From contig DLGE01000001.1 in the NCBI GenBank assembly GCA_002482535.1, forward strand, positions 62,001-126,000: DNA of 64,000 nucleotides, in the 5' to 3' direction. Positions within the stretch are counted from its first letter, which is position 1, and each line of letters begins with the position of its first letter. Made by a program: the position numbers and the translations under genes. Source of the stretch: Peptococcaceae bacterium UBA7702 (GTDB taxonomy: Bacteria > Bacillota > Dehalobacteriia > UBA7702). This document shows, piece by piece, positions 51,886-61,221 of this stretch. Below the pieces are notes generated by a model. That model made no database searches and was not told the origin of the DNA. It was given only the letters and a program-made list of their open reading frames with translations.

Positions 51886-53376
51886 ATGAAAGGAATCATG
51901 ATTCAGGGTTGCAGTAGCGACGCCGGTAAAAGCTATATCGCCACTGCCCTTTGCCGCATTTTAAAACAGAAGGGGTATCACGTATGCCCCTATAAAAGCC
52001 AAAATATGTCCAATAATTCCTACGTTACCTGGGACGGCGGAGAAATCGGCCGCGCCCAAGGCGTTCAGGCGGAAGCTGCCGGTCTGCGGCCGGAAACCTA
52101 TATGAACCCAATCCTGCTAAAACCCCAGCAGGATTCCGGTTCGGAAATTGTCCTTTTCGGCAAGGTCTATAAACCCATGCCGGGCCAGGAATACCACCGG
52201 AATTTTACCATGAACCAGGGCTTGGCAGCGGCCAGAGAGGGCTTGGCGGTGATCAGGGAAAACTTTGACGCCGTGGTCATCGAAGGCGCCGGATCTCCCG
52301 CCGAGGTCAATCTCAATGATCGGGAAATCGTCAATATGCGCATTGCCAATGAAGCCGACGTGCCGGTGCTCTTGGTGGTGGATGTCAACAGGGGCGGTTC
52401 TTTCGCCTCCATCGTCGGCACTCTGGAGCTCCTCGGCGAAGACAGGAAAAGGGTGAAAGGCTTGATCTTCAACCAGTTTCGCGGGGATATTTCCCTCTTT
52501 GAGGACGGCGTCCGCTGGATTGAGGATTATACCGGCGTCAAAGTCGTCGGCGTGCTTCCGTATTTTCGCGATATCAACATCGAAGGGGAGGATTCCCTGA
52601 GCATCAATTTTCAGCACCGTTCCGCTTCGGAGCATAGCCTCTCCATCGGCATCGTGCGGCTGCCATATATTTCCAACCACACCGATATGGAAATTTTTAT
52701 CTACGAAGACGATGTGGATATTCATTTTATCGATGAATTCAGCTCCCTTGCTCCCTTCGACGCCGTGATCATTCCCGGTACCAAAAGCACCATCGGTGAT
52801 CTCGAATACATCGAAAAGACCGGCCTCGCCTCAAAGCTCAAAGAGTATCAAGGCTATATTTTCGGCATTTGCGGCGGTTATCAGATCCTCGGCGATACAT
52901 TGATCGACGACGAGGGGATTGACTTTAAGCCCGGTTACCGCAAAAACGGCCTGGGCTTGCTGCCCCTTGCCACCCATTTTCAACGGGATAAACGCGTGGT
53001 CTTAGCCCATGCCACAGGGATTCATCCCTTTGTCGAAGGCCTTGCGGTGGACGGTTACGAAATCCATTTGGGACGAACGGAGATCGTAGGGGAAAACGCC
53101 TCTTATCTTTGGTCCATTGACGGCAAAAAGGACGGCGCCGCCACCGCCAATATGCGCGTGGCCGGCAGCTACCTCCATCATATCTTCCACAACGATCACT
53201 TTCGTACCGCCTGGCTCAATCTGCTCCGCAAGAAAAAGGGCTTTCCCTTACGCCCGGTTCTTGACACCGCCGCCTATAAGGAAACGCAGTACGAAAAATT
53301 GGCCGAGGAGGCCTCAAAATACCTTGATCTTGACTATATTATGACCCTGGTGGAAAGCGGGAGCAAGGAAACATGA
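51886..53376 (+). CDS. cobQ: Adenosylcobyric acid synthase (glutamine-hydrolysing)
   Basis: 496 residues from ATG 51886 (GAAGGAAGG upstream). The frame is open back to 51769 but that part covers the terminator. The N-terminal dethiobiotin-synthetase-like domain has IQGCSSDAGKSYIATALC and YKSQNMSNNSYVT. The C-terminal class I glutaminase has the catalytic Cys329 in GICGGYQILG and His in GSYLHHIFHN. It amidates side chains b, d, e and g of adenosylcobyrinate diamide. First gene of the riboswitch-controlled plus-strand operon. Confidence 0.96.
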   Translation: MKGIMIQGCSSDAGKSYIATALCRILKQKGYHVCPYKSQNMSNNSYVTWDGGEIGRAQGVQAEAAGLRPETYMNPILLKPQQDSGSEIVLFGKVYKPMPGQEYHRNFTMNQGLAAAREGLAVIRENFDAVVIEGAGSPAEVNLNDREIVNMRIANEADVPVLLVVDVNRGGSFASIVGTLELLGEDRKRVKGLIFNQFRGDISLFEDGVRWIEDYTGVKVVGVLPYFRDINIEGEDSLSINFQHRSASEHSLSIGIVRLPYISNHTDMEIFIYEDDVDIHFIDEFSSLAPFDAVIIPGTKSTIGDLEYIEKTGLASKLKEYQGYIFGICGGYQILGDTLIDDEGIDFKPGYRKNGLGLLPLATHFQRDKRVVLAHATGIHPFVEGLAVDGYEIHLGRTEIVGENASYLWSIDGKKDGAATANMRVAGSYLHHIFHNDHFRTAWLNLLRKKKGFPLRPVLDTAAYKETQYEKLAEEASKYLDLDYIMTLVESGSKET

Positions 53377-54335
53377 GCGTATACCTCAGCCTCCTAACCG
53401 ACTTTCTGTTCGGTGATCCCAAGGGCTTTCCCCACCCCGTGGTTTATCTCGGCAAGCTGATCGCCTTTTACGAAAAACTGTTTTACGGAGAAAAACATCA
53501 GTTTTTACGGGGAGCGCTGTTCACCGCGGCGGTACTCCTCAGCGTAACCCTTTTCTTAGCCGCCCTGCTCCTTCTGGCCTCCCTCTGGCAACCTCTATGG
53601 ATCGTTGTTTCCGTCTATTTTATGTATACGTCCTTAGCCTGGCGCTCCTTAAAGAAGGAAACCGGTTATGTGGTGGAAGCCCTGAAAAATGACGATCTCC
53701 CGGCGGCCAGAAAATTCGTCTCTTATGTGGTGGGCCGGGATACGGAAGAGTTGACCAAAGAGGAGATCCTCAAGGCCAATATCGAAACCGTGGCGGAAAA
53801 CACCGTTGACGGCGTGTTAGCCCCGCTTTTCTATATGCTGATCGGCTACTTTCTCGGCTTCCCCGTGATCTTCGTCTGGCTTTATAAAGCTATCAATACC
53901 CTCGACTCCATGGTAGGCTACAGAGACGATCGCTACCGCCGTTTCGGCGCTTTTGCGGCGAAACTCGACGACGCGGTGAACTTTATCCCCGCCCGTCTTG
54001 GCGCTTTGGCCATGTTAGTCGCCGGGGTTTTGCCGGGACTAAACTTCCGCAACGGCTGGAAGATCTTTAAACGGGACCGTTTCGCTCATTTGAGTCCCAA
54101 CAGCGCCCAATCGGAAAGTGTTGTCGCCGGGCTGCTCGGACTACAACTGGGAGGCGCCCATGTTTACCACGGCGAAACGGTGGAGAAACCTACCATCGGC
54201 GACGCCTTAAAGGAGCCGGAGCTTGGGGATTACGCCAAGAGTCTGTGGGTTTTAGACGGCAGCGTCGTCCTATTTATCCTGATATTTACTGTTTTTTACC
54301 TTTGGCAACAATTTCACGGCGGAGGAATCCTATGA
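53373..54335 (+). CDS. cbiB: Adenosylcobinamide-phosphate synthase CbiB
   Basis: 320 residues, integral membrane protein with about four to five helices. Family motifs are LLTDFLFGDPKGFPHPVVYLG at the N-terminus, ENTVDGVLAPLFYMLIG and YKAINTLDSMVGYRDDRY. The start ATG overlaps the cobQ stop by 4 bases. It condenses adenosylcobyric acid with aminopropanol phosphate, the product of CobD encoded on the other arm. The name cobD is used for this gene in some species, so CbiB is clearer here. Confidence 0.95.
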   Translation: MSVYLSLLTDFLFGDPKGFPHPVVYLGKLIAFYEKLFYGEKHQFLRGALFTAAVLLSVTLFLAALLLLASLWQPLWIVVSVYFMYTSLAWRSLKKETGYVVEALKNDDLPAARKFVSYVVGRDTEELTKEEILKANIETVAENTVDGVLAPLFYMLIGYFLGFPVIFVWLYKAINTLDSMVGYRDDRYRRFGAFAAKLDDAVNFIPARLGALAMLVAGVLPGLNFRNGWKIFKRDRFAHLSPNSAQSESVVAGLLGLQLGGAHVYHGETVEKPTIGDALKEPELGDYAKSLWVLDGSVVLFILIFTVFYLWQQFHGGGIL

Positions 54336-54967
54336 CTAAAATTACTCATTGCGAACCCGGTTCGATTGAAAAACAAAGTTTCGCGATCATTACCTCGCTT
54401 TTGGGCGACCGCGCCTTTCCCCCGGAACAGGAGGGCATTATCAAGAGAACCATTCATACCAGCGCCGACTTCGATTATGCCGACAACCTGCGCTTCGGTA
54501 ACGATCCGGTGAAGGCGGGGGTGGCCGCGCTGAAAAAAGGCTGCACCGTCTATACGGATACGCGGATGGCCTTTTCCGGGATCAATCAAAAGAATTTAAC
54601 GCGTTTTTCCTGTGAAAAAGCCTGTTATATCGACGATCCCGCCGTGGCCAAGGAAGCGGCGGAGCGGGGTGTGACCCGGGCCACCGTGGCCATGGAAAAG
54701 GCCATGGCCCAAGAGGGCGTCAAGATCTTTGCCATCGGCAACGCCCCGACGGCGCTGATCGCCCTTTATCAACGGATCAAGGAGGGGGGATTGCGCCCCG
54801 ATCTGATCATCGGCGTGCCGGTGGGCTTTGTCAACGTGGTGGAAAGCAAAGAGTTGATCATGACTCTTGATATCCCCTACATTGTGGCCGAAGGCCGTAA
54901 AGGCGGCAGCAATATCGCCGCCGCCATCGTTAACGGTTTGCTGTTGGAGGCGATGAAAGAAGCATGA
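54332..54967 (+). CDS. cbiC: Cobalt-precorrin-8 methylmutase CbiC
   Basis: 211 residues from ATG 54332, which overlaps the cbiB stop by 4 bases; an upstream open frame lies inside cbiB. The catalytic His42 sits in RTIHTSADFDYADN. Other blocks are TDTRMAFSGINQK and NAPTALIALYQRIKEGGLRPDLIIGVPVGF. It shifts the methyl group from C-11 to C-12, giving cobyrinate. It overlaps cbiD by 4 bases. Confidence 0.95.
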   Translation: MTKITHCEPGSIEKQSFAIITSLLGDRAFPPEQEGIIKRTIHTSADFDYADNLRFGNDPVKAGVAALKKGCTVYTDTRMAFSGINQKNLTRFSCEKACYIDDPAVAKEAAERGVTRATVAMEKAMAQEGVKIFAIGNAPTALIALYQRIKEGGLRPDLIIGVPVGFVNVVESKELIMTLDIPYIVAEGRKGGSNIAAAIVNGLLLEAMKEA

Positions 54968-56079
54968 CGGAATTTGTAAAAGTGGGTAAAAAACAGTTGA
55001 GAACCGGTTTTACCACGGGAACCTGTGCCGCCGGGGCCGCCAAGGCCGCCGCTTTTATGGCGCGCTATCGGGAAAACATTACGGAAATCGATGTCATTTT
55101 ACCTGACGGCAAAAACGTAACCCTGCCTCTTTGCCGCAATGAACTGACGGCAGACGGCGCCATTGCCGCCATTGAAAAGGATGGCGGCGACGACCCCGAC
55201 ATCACCACGGGACTGCACATTGAAGCCAACGTCGTTTTAAACCATGGCAAAGAGATCACCCTGAAGGGCGGCGAAGGCGTCGGCCGGGTGACTTTAAACG
55301 GCTTGAAGGTGCCGGTGGGAGAACCGGCCATCAACCCGGTGCCCCGGGGCATGATCCAAACCAACGTTAAGTCGGTGCTGCCCAAAGGCTACGGCGCCGC
55401 GGTGACGATCTCCGTTCCCGGCGGCAAAGAAGTCGCCAAAAAGACCTTTAACCCGAAGCTCGGCATTGAGGATGGTATTTCCATTTTGGGTAGCACCGGC
55501 ATCGTGCATCCCATGTCGGAAGAAGCCCTCAAAGAAAGCCTGGCCTTGGAACTGAGCGTCCTTACTTCAAAGGGCTATAAAGAAGTGATTTATGCCTTTG
55601 GCAATTACGGCCTCTCTTTTTTACGGGAGCACCGCGTCAGTGACGAAAGAGTTGTAAAGGTTAGCAACTACATTGGCTTTATGCTGGATGAGGCGGTGAA
55701 CCGCGGCGTGGAGCGGCTGCTGTTGACGGGGCATATCGGCAAAATGATCAAGGTTTCCGGCGGCGTCTTCTATACCCATAACCGCATCGCCGACTGCCGC
55801 ATGGAACTTTTAGCGGCTTACGCCGCTTTGGAGGGTGCCTCCCAAAAAACCGTTGAAGAAATCTACCGTTCTTTGACCACCACGGCGGCGACGGAAATCA
55901 TTGAAAGGGAGGGCCTCACCGCGATCTATCGCCGGATCGTGGAAAATGCCGTGAAGCGGGGGGAAAGCTACGTTTTCGGCGAAGTGGAAATCAGCGCCAT
56001 TCTCTTTGGCGACGATAATAGGCTATTGTATATGGACGAAAAAGCGAAAAAATGGATCGGAGAATTTGCCCATGCGTGA
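54964..56079 (+). CDS. cbiD: Cobalt-precorrin-5B C1-methyltransferase CbiD
   Basis: 371 residues. It starts with the family block KQLRTGFTTGTCAAGAAKAAA. Further motifs are GGEGVGRVTLNGLKVPVGEPAINPVPRGMI, GSTGIVHPMSEEALKESL and LTGHIGKMIKVSGGVFYTHNRIADCR. CbiD methylates C-1 during ring contraction chemistry and is unique to the anaerobic pathway, which supports the cobalt-early route. It overlaps cbiET by 8 bases. Confidence 0.96.
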   Translation: MTEFVKVGKKQLRTGFTTGTCAAGAAKAAAFMARYRENITEIDVILPDGKNVTLPLCRNELTADGAIAAIEKDGGDDPDITTGLHIEANVVLNHGKEITLKGGEGVGRVTLNGLKVPVGEPAINPVPRGMIQTNVKSVLPKGYGAAVTISVPGGKEVAKKTFNPKLGIEDGISILGSTGIVHPMSEEALKESLALELSVLTSKGYKEVIYAFGNYGLSFLREHRVSDERVVKVSNYIGFMLDEAVNRGVERLLLTGHIGKMIKVSGGVFYTHNRIADCRMELLAAYAALEGASQKTVEEIYRSLTTTAATEIIEREGLTAIYRRIVENAVKRGESYVFGEVEISAILFGDDNRLLYMDEKAKKWIGEFAHA

Positions 56080-57286
56080 GAAAACAACTGCCATCATCGG
56101 CGTCGGGCCCGGAGCTTCCGGCTATCTCTACCCTTTGGCCGCCGACCTCATTAGAAAGGCTGAGCTACTCCTCGGCGGTGAACGCGTCCTCAGCGATTTT
56201 GCCTCAGGGGATCAAGATACCTTTTGCATCCGCAACAACCTTTGTGACGTGGTGGCCTGCATCAAAGAGCAGCATGGCAAAAAGAATATCGCCGTTCTTG
56301 CCACCGGGGATACGGGGCTCTATTCCATCTCTGCCTATCTGCAAAAGAAATTGCCGGACATCGACTTTCAGGTGCTACCGGGGATCAGCTCTCTGCAATG
56401 CCTGATGGCCAAAGCCAATATCAACTGGAATCAGCTGAAGATCGTCAGCCTCCACGGCAAAGATGGCCTGCCCCTGAAGAACATCGTGGCCCGGCATCCC
56501 TATACGGCGGTGTTTGCCGGGAACAAGTACGGCCCGCAGCAGATTGCCGAACTCCTCAAAGAGCTTAGCTTTGCCGATATCCGGCTGCTGGTGGGAGAAC
56601 ATCTTTCCTATCCCGAAGAGCGCATTGTTCGGGGAAGCGCCGCGGAAATCGCGGAAATGGAGTTTTCCGAGCTTAGTCTGGTTATCGTGGAAAACCCTGC
56701 CCCCGCCAAACGGCCCTGGCCTTATCAGACCATGGGACTTCCCGACGAGGCTTTTCTTCGGGGTAATGCCCCCATGACCAAAAGTGAAGTCCGTGCCGTG
56801 CTCCACTCTAAACTGCGTTTGACTGAAAATGCCAATATCTTAGAAATCGGCGCCGGTACCGGCTCCTGCACCGTTGAAATGGCCATGACCGCTTATCTGG
56901 GTCATCTGTGGGCCTTGGAGAAGGATCCCGGGGCGGCGGCCTTGTGCAGGGCAAATATAGAACGGTTTGCTGTGGATAATGTGACCTTGATAGAAGAAAA
57001 CGCGCCGGCGGGGATTCCCTCGGACATGGACTTCGACGCTGTTTTCATCGGCGGCTCCGGGGGGCAGATGGCAGAGATCGTTGCCGCCGTCGCCGGCCGC
57101 AGCAAGAGAGTGGTGGTGACGGCGGTGACGGCGGAGTCTGTCGGCGAAACCCTTACGGCGTTAGCCGCTCACGGCTATGAAACGGAAATCGTACAGCTTA
57201 CCCTGGCCCGCAGTAAAAAAGCGGGAACGAAACACCTGATGCAGGCCCTTAACCCGATTACGATCATTACGGGGGTACCTTCATGA
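56072..57286 (+). CDS. cbiET: Fused cobalt-precorrin-7 C5-methyltransferase/precorrin-6B C15-methyltransferase (CbiET)
   Basis: 404 residues from ATG 56072. Residues about 1-205 are the CbiE half, a tetrapyrrole methylase (IGVGPGASGYLYPLAADLI, LATGDTGLYSISAYL, VLPGISSLQCLMAKA). Residues about 215-404 are the CbiT half (MTKSEVRAVLHSKLRL, then the SAM motif ILEIGAGTGSCTVEMA). The fusion corresponds to CobL of the aerobic pathway and is common in Bacillota. It methylates C-5 and C-15 and decarboxylates the C-12 acetate. Overlaps cbiG by 4 bases. Confidence 0.95.
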   Translation: MREKTTAIIGVGPGASGYLYPLAADLIRKAELLLGGERVLSDFASGDQDTFCIRNNLCDVVACIKEQHGKKNIAVLATGDTGLYSISAYLQKKLPDIDFQVLPGISSLQCLMAKANINWNQLKIVSLHGKDGLPLKNIVARHPYTAVFAGNKYGPQQIAELLKELSFADIRLLVGEHLSYPEERIVRGSAAEIAEMEFSELSLVIVENPAPAKRPWPYQTMGLPDEAFLRGNAPMTKSEVRAVLHSKLRLTENANILEIGAGTGSCTVEMAMTAYLGHLWALEKDPGAAALCRANIERFAVDNVTLIEENAPAGIPSDMDFDAVFIGGSGGQMAEIVAAVAGRSKRVVVTAVTAESVGETLTALAAHGYETEIVQLTLARSKKAGTKHLMQALNPITIITGVPS

Positions 57287-58329
57287 AAATCGCCCTCTGC
57301 GCCTTGACCAAAAACGGCGCTGCCCTGGCCTGTTCTATGGCGAAGAGCCTTGAAGTGGACTGTTATCTGAAACATCCCTTAAGGGGCGCGGCCATGGCTA
57401 CGGTTTTCGACGGCTCCTTAAAAGACCTGATCGAAAAGGTCTACGGTCAATACGACGCCTTTGTCATGATCATGGCCTGTGGTATCGCGGTGCGGGCCTT
57501 TGCCCCCTTGTTGCGGGGAAAAGAGCGTGACCCCGCCGTAGTGGTCATGGATGAAAAGGGGCAATACGCCATCAGCCTTTTAAGCGGTCATCTCGGCGGC
57601 GCCAACGCTTTAACGGAGAAAATTGCTGCCCTGACCGGGGCTGCCCCGGTGATCACCACCGCTACCGATATCAACAAAAAAATAGCTTTTGACCTCTTCG
57701 CCAAGGAAAATGACTGCGCCATCGAAAACCTCGGTGCTTTGAAATACATCAGCGGCGCTCTCGTCAACGGCGAGGAGGTTGAAATTTACAGCGATTTTCC
57801 CATCGCCGGGGAGCGGCCCATGGGAGTGAAGCCCTATCAGGAGGGAAGGCCAGAAAACCTTGTGGTGATCAGCGACAAGGAAAGTACGCCCCGGGGAGAA
57901 CACACCCTCTACCTGCGTCCCCGCTGTCTCTATTTGGGTTGCGGCTGTAAAAAGCATACGGACCCGGCGAAGCTCCGCGCCGCCGTGGCGGATTTTCTAA
58001 AACAGAGCACGTACAGCGAACATTCTTTAAAAGCTCTTTGTTCCATTGATTTGAAAAAAGAGGAATCCTGTCTTTTGGCCTTGGCCGCCGAAAGGGAACT
58101 TCCTTTTTACACCTTTGGCAGTGAGGAGCTGAACGCCGTCGCCGTGGAAAACGGTTCCGCTTTTGTGGAAAAGGTGACCGGCGTCAAAAGCGTGGCGGAG
58201 GCCGCCGCAAAGCGGCTGGCGGCGGGAGAAACCCTGATCGGCAAAACCGTCTATGACGGCATCACCTTGAGTTTGGCGAAGAGAGAGGTCACTTTGGCCT
58301 GGAATCCTACGGAGAAGAACCATGAATGA
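57283..58329 (+). CDS. cbiG: Cobalt-precorrin-5A hydrolase CbiG
   Basis: 348 residues. Central block VMIMACGIAVRAFAPLLRGKERDPAVVVMDEKGQ and ISLLSGHLGGANALTEKIAALTG identify the N-terminal and mid regions; the C-terminal CbiG domain has LYLGCGCKKHTDP and TYSEHSLKALCSIDLKKEE. It opens the delta-lactone and releases acetaldehyde from cobalt-precorrin-5A. Overlaps cbiH by 8 bases, in keeping with translational coupling along this operon. Confidence 0.95.
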   Translation: MKIALCALTKNGAALACSMAKSLEVDCYLKHPLRGAAMATVFDGSLKDLIEKVYGQYDAFVMIMACGIAVRAFAPLLRGKERDPAVVVMDEKGQYAISLLSGHLGGANALTEKIAALTGAAPVITTATDINKKIAFDLFAKENDCAIENLGALKYISGALVNGEEVEIYSDFPIAGERPMGVKPYQEGRPENLVVISDKESTPRGEHTLYLRPRCLYLGCGCKKHTDPAKLRAAVADFLKQSTYSEHSLKALCSIDLKKEESCLLALAAERELPFYTFGSEELNAVAVENGSAFVEKVTGVKSVAEAAAKRLAAGETLIGKTVYDGITLSLAKREVTLAWNPTEKNHE

Positions 58330-59065
58330 ATTTTATGTGGTGGGCATCGGCCCCGGCGCTTTTGAGCAGATGACCGTTAAGGCCAGGGAGGTGTTGGCGG
58401 CGGCGGACGTCATTGCCGGTTACAACGCTTATCTTGATTTGGTGCGGCCTTATTTTCCCGATAAAGAATATTTGGGCAACGGCATGACCGGTGAAGTGAA
58501 ACGCTGTCAAGCGGCGCTAAGTCAAGCGCTCACCGGGAAAACCGTGGCCATGATCAGCAGCGGCGACGCCGGTATTTACGGCATGGCCGGTCTGGTTTTA
58601 GAGCTTTCCCGGGATCTTGATCTGAACATCATCACGATCCCCGGCGTCACGGCGGCCTCCTCCGGCGCCGCCCTTTTGGGGGCGCCGCTGATGCACGATT
58701 TTGCCGTGATCAGTTTGAGCAACCGTCTCACCGATTGGGACTTGATCGAAAAACGGCTGCGCCTTGCCTCCGAGGCGGATTTCAGCATCGTTTTGTATAA
58801 TCCCAGAAGTAAGGGACGTCCCGACGGTCTGGAAAAGGCCCGGCAGATTTGTCTCGCATCGAAAAAACCCGATACTCCCGTGGGCATCGTCAAAAACATC
58901 GGTAGACCGGGAGAACAGGCCTTGGTGACCACCTTAGAAAAGATGGATGTTACCGCAGTGGACATGTTTTCCACAGTATTCATCGGCAATAGCAAAACCT
59001 TTGCGGAGAACGGTTTGATGGTAACCCCCAGAGGGTATTTGGAAAAAGGGGCTGAAAAAGCATGA
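58322..59065 (+). CDS. cbiH: Cobalt-precorrin-3B C17-methyltransferase CbiH
   Basis: 247 residues, tetrapyrrole methylase fold: VVGIGPGAFEQMTVKAREVL, VIAGYNAYLDLVRPYFPDKE, MISSGDAGIYGMAGLVLEL and GVTAASSGAALLGAPLMHDFAVISLS. The Y-N-A-Y-L-D segment and GDAGIYGMAG are CbiH/CobJ features. It methylates C-17 and contracts the ring. No C-terminal FeS-type extension is present, so it is the short form. Confidence 0.95.
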   Translation: MNEFYVVGIGPGAFEQMTVKAREVLAAADVIAGYNAYLDLVRPYFPDKEYLGNGMTGEVKRCQAALSQALTGKTVAMISSGDAGIYGMAGLVLELSRDLDLNIITIPGVTAASSGAALLGAPLMHDFAVISLSNRLTDWDLIEKRLRLASEADFSIVLYNPRSKGRPDGLEKARQICLASKKPDTPVGIVKNIGRPGEQALVTTLEKMDVTAVDMFSTVFIGNSKTFAENGLMVTPRGYLEKGAEKA

Positions 59066-59835
59066 AGAAGCTATTGCTGATTGCCGGTACCGGCGACAGC
59101 TCCGCCTTTTTAGCACAACTGCCTCAGGATATTACCGCGGTGGCGACGACGGTCAGCGCCATCGGCGCCGACTGTATCCCAAAACGTGAGGGGATCAAAA
59201 TTCGCACCGGTTCCCTAAATCAGGAGGGCTTTGCCGCTCTGTTGCAGGAGGAACAATGTGACTTTTTGGTGGATATGAGCCATCCTTTTGCCGTGGAGGT
59301 CTCCGCCGCGGCGCGGTGCGCGGCGGCGGCTGTTGGCGTGCCTTACCTGCGTTTTCAAAGGGAGAGTTACGCCGATGCGGAGGTGGATTGCCGCCGCTTT
59401 CCCGATATACGGTCGGCGGCGGCAGCCTTGAACGAGATTTCCGGCAACGTACTTTTGACCACCGGCAGCAAAACCGTGGAGGTCTTTCAAAAATACGTGG
59501 CGGGTTTTGAGGAGCGCTGTTACCTTAGAGTGCTTTCTTCCAGTAAAGTTTTGGCGGAGCTGGAGAGTCGCGGCATCGACGCCGGTCACATCTTCGCCAT
59601 GAAGGGCGTAGCCTCCGCTGCACTGAATATCGCCTTGGCAAAAGAGATCGACGCCGTTTGCATCGTGGCCAAGGACAGCGGCGTCACCGGCGGCATCAAA
59701 GAGAAGATCGCTGCCGCCAAAGCCTTAAAGATCCCGTTATTTTTGATTGACGCCCCGGCGGAAACCGGCGCCGTTTATGCTACCTTTGCAGAAATATTTG
59801 CGGTGATCAGAGAAAAAGATGAGGTTTTGTTATGA
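59062..59835 (+). CDS. cbiJ: Cobalt-precorrin-6A reductase CbiJ
   Basis: 257 residues, CobK/CbiJ family. Motifs: LLIAGTGDSSAFLAQL at the N-terminus, FLVDMSHPFAVEVSAAARCAA, YLRFQRESY, NVLLTTGSKTVEVF and VAKDSGVTGGIKEKI. It reduces the C18-C19 double bond with NAD(P)H. Overlaps cbiH and cbiA by 4 bases each. Confidence 0.94.
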   Translation: MKKLLLIAGTGDSSAFLAQLPQDITAVATTVSAIGADCIPKREGIKIRTGSLNQEGFAALLQEEQCDFLVDMSHPFAVEVSAAARCAAAAVGVPYLRFQRESYADAEVDCRRFPDIRSAAAALNEISGNVLLTTGSKTVEVFQKYVAGFEERCYLRVLSSSKVLAELESRGIDAGHIFAMKGVASAALNIALAKEIDAVCIVAKDSGVTGGIKEKIAAAKALKIPLFLIDAPAETGAVYATFAEIFAVIREKDEVLL

Positions 59836-61220
59836 TGAAAACAGCATTTGTCGTAGCGGCGGTGCATAGCGGCGGCGGTAAAACCACGGTGACCATGGGT
59901 TTGATGGCGGCCTTCCGCAAATTGAATTATGCGGTACAGCCTTTTAAAGTGGGGCCGGATTATATTGATCCCATGTATCATACCGTCGCCACCGGCCGCA
60001 AATCGAGAAATTTGGACAGTTTTATGGTGCCGGAAGCAAGCCTCCCCTATCTTTTTGTCAAAAACGGCGGCGACGCTGATATCGCCATTGTCGAAGGCGT
60101 GATGGGCCTGTATGACGGCGTAAGCCCCGATGCCATAGAGGGCAGCAGCGCCCATATTGCCCAGATTCTCAATATTCCCGTGATTTTGGTCCTTGACGGT
60201 CACGGCATGTCCTTATCGGTGGCGGCGCTGATCAAAGGCTTTCAGGACTTTTCGCCGGCCACGAAAATCGCCGGTGTGATCTTAAACCGGGTCAAATATG
60301 AAAGCGGCTATCTCTATCTCAAAGAGATCATCGAGGCACAATGCGGTTTGCCGGTTTTTGGCTATCTGCCGGAGGACCCGGCCTTTGCCCTTGCCAGCCG
60401 CCATTTGGGCCTTTATTGCAGCAATGAGATCAAGGATCTTGAAGCAAAACTCGATGCCCTTGCCGAGGCTTTAATCGACCATATTGACCTTGGGGCGCTG
60501 CAAAAAGTCGCCGCCTATCAGGGGAAACCGGCGTTAAAACCGGCCTTGCCCCGGCCCCTCAAGGACCAGGAAAGAGTGAGCATCGGCTACGCTTATGACG
60601 CGGCCTTTAATTTCTATTATCAAGATAATCTCGACCTTTTGCGTGAACTGGGGGCGGAGCTGATTCCCGTCAGCCCCTTAAAAGACAAAACCCTGCCAAC
60701 CTTGGACGGCTTGCTTTTAGGCGGCGGTTATCCGGAACTGCATCTAAAAGAACTCTCCGCCAATACGTCTTTCAAGGAGAACCTAAAACAGCGCTTAGAA
60801 GAGGGTATGCCCTGTTATGCCGAGTGCGGCGGTTTGATTTACCTGGGCCGTTCCATGATCTTAAACGGGGAAACCTACCCCCTTACCGGTTTTTTCCCCT
60901 TCGATTTCGCCATGACCGACCGCTTGCAGCATTTTGGCTATATGCAGGCGGAAATCGCGCCCCATACGGGTTTCAGCGGCGAGGAAGCGGAAACCCTTCG
61001 CGGTCATGAATTTCACTTTACCAAACGCGTGGATACGGCGGCTTATGCCACGGTTTACGATGTATCGAAAAAACGGAACGCGAAAACCCTGCGTTGGCAG
61101 GAAGGGTTTCAAAAAAAGAATGTGCTGGGCGGTTATCCCCATTTTCATTTTTACAGCAATCCCACCTGTGCCGCCAATTTTTTGGAAAATGCTCTGAAAG
61201 AGCAAAAGAGAAGGAAGTAA
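59832..61220 (+). CDS. cbiA: Cobyrinic acid a,c-diamide synthase CbiA
   Basis: 462 residues. ATP-binding N-terminal domain VAAVHSGGGKTTVTMGLMAAF and FKVGPDYIDPMYHTVATGR; C-terminal class I glutaminase with the nucleophile C332 in CYAECGGLIYLG and a downstream HEFHFTK. It amidates the a and c side chains with glutamine and ATP. It ends one base before hemA, and the operon runs on into general tetrapyrrole synthesis. Confidence 0.96.
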   Translation: MMKTAFVVAAVHSGGGKTTVTMGLMAAFRKLNYAVQPFKVGPDYIDPMYHTVATGRKSRNLDSFMVPEASLPYLFVKNGGDADIAIVEGVMGLYDGVSPDAIEGSSAHIAQILNIPVILVLDGHGMSLSVAALIKGFQDFSPATKIAGVILNRVKYESGYLYLKEIIEAQCGLPVFGYLPEDPAFALASRHLGLYCSNEIKDLEAKLDALAEALIDHIDLGALQKVAAYQGKPALKPALPRPLKDQERVSIGYAYDAAFNFYYQDNLDLLRELGAELIPVSPLKDKTLPTLDGLLLGGGYPELHLKELSANTSFKENLKQRLEEGMPCYAECGGLIYLGRSMILNGETYPLTGFFPFDFAMTDRLQHFGYMQAEIAPHTGFSGEEAETLRGHEFHFTKRVDTAAYATVYDVSKKRNAKTLRWQEGFQKKNVLGGYPHFHFYSNPTCAANFLENALKEQKRRK

Positions 61221-61221
61221 A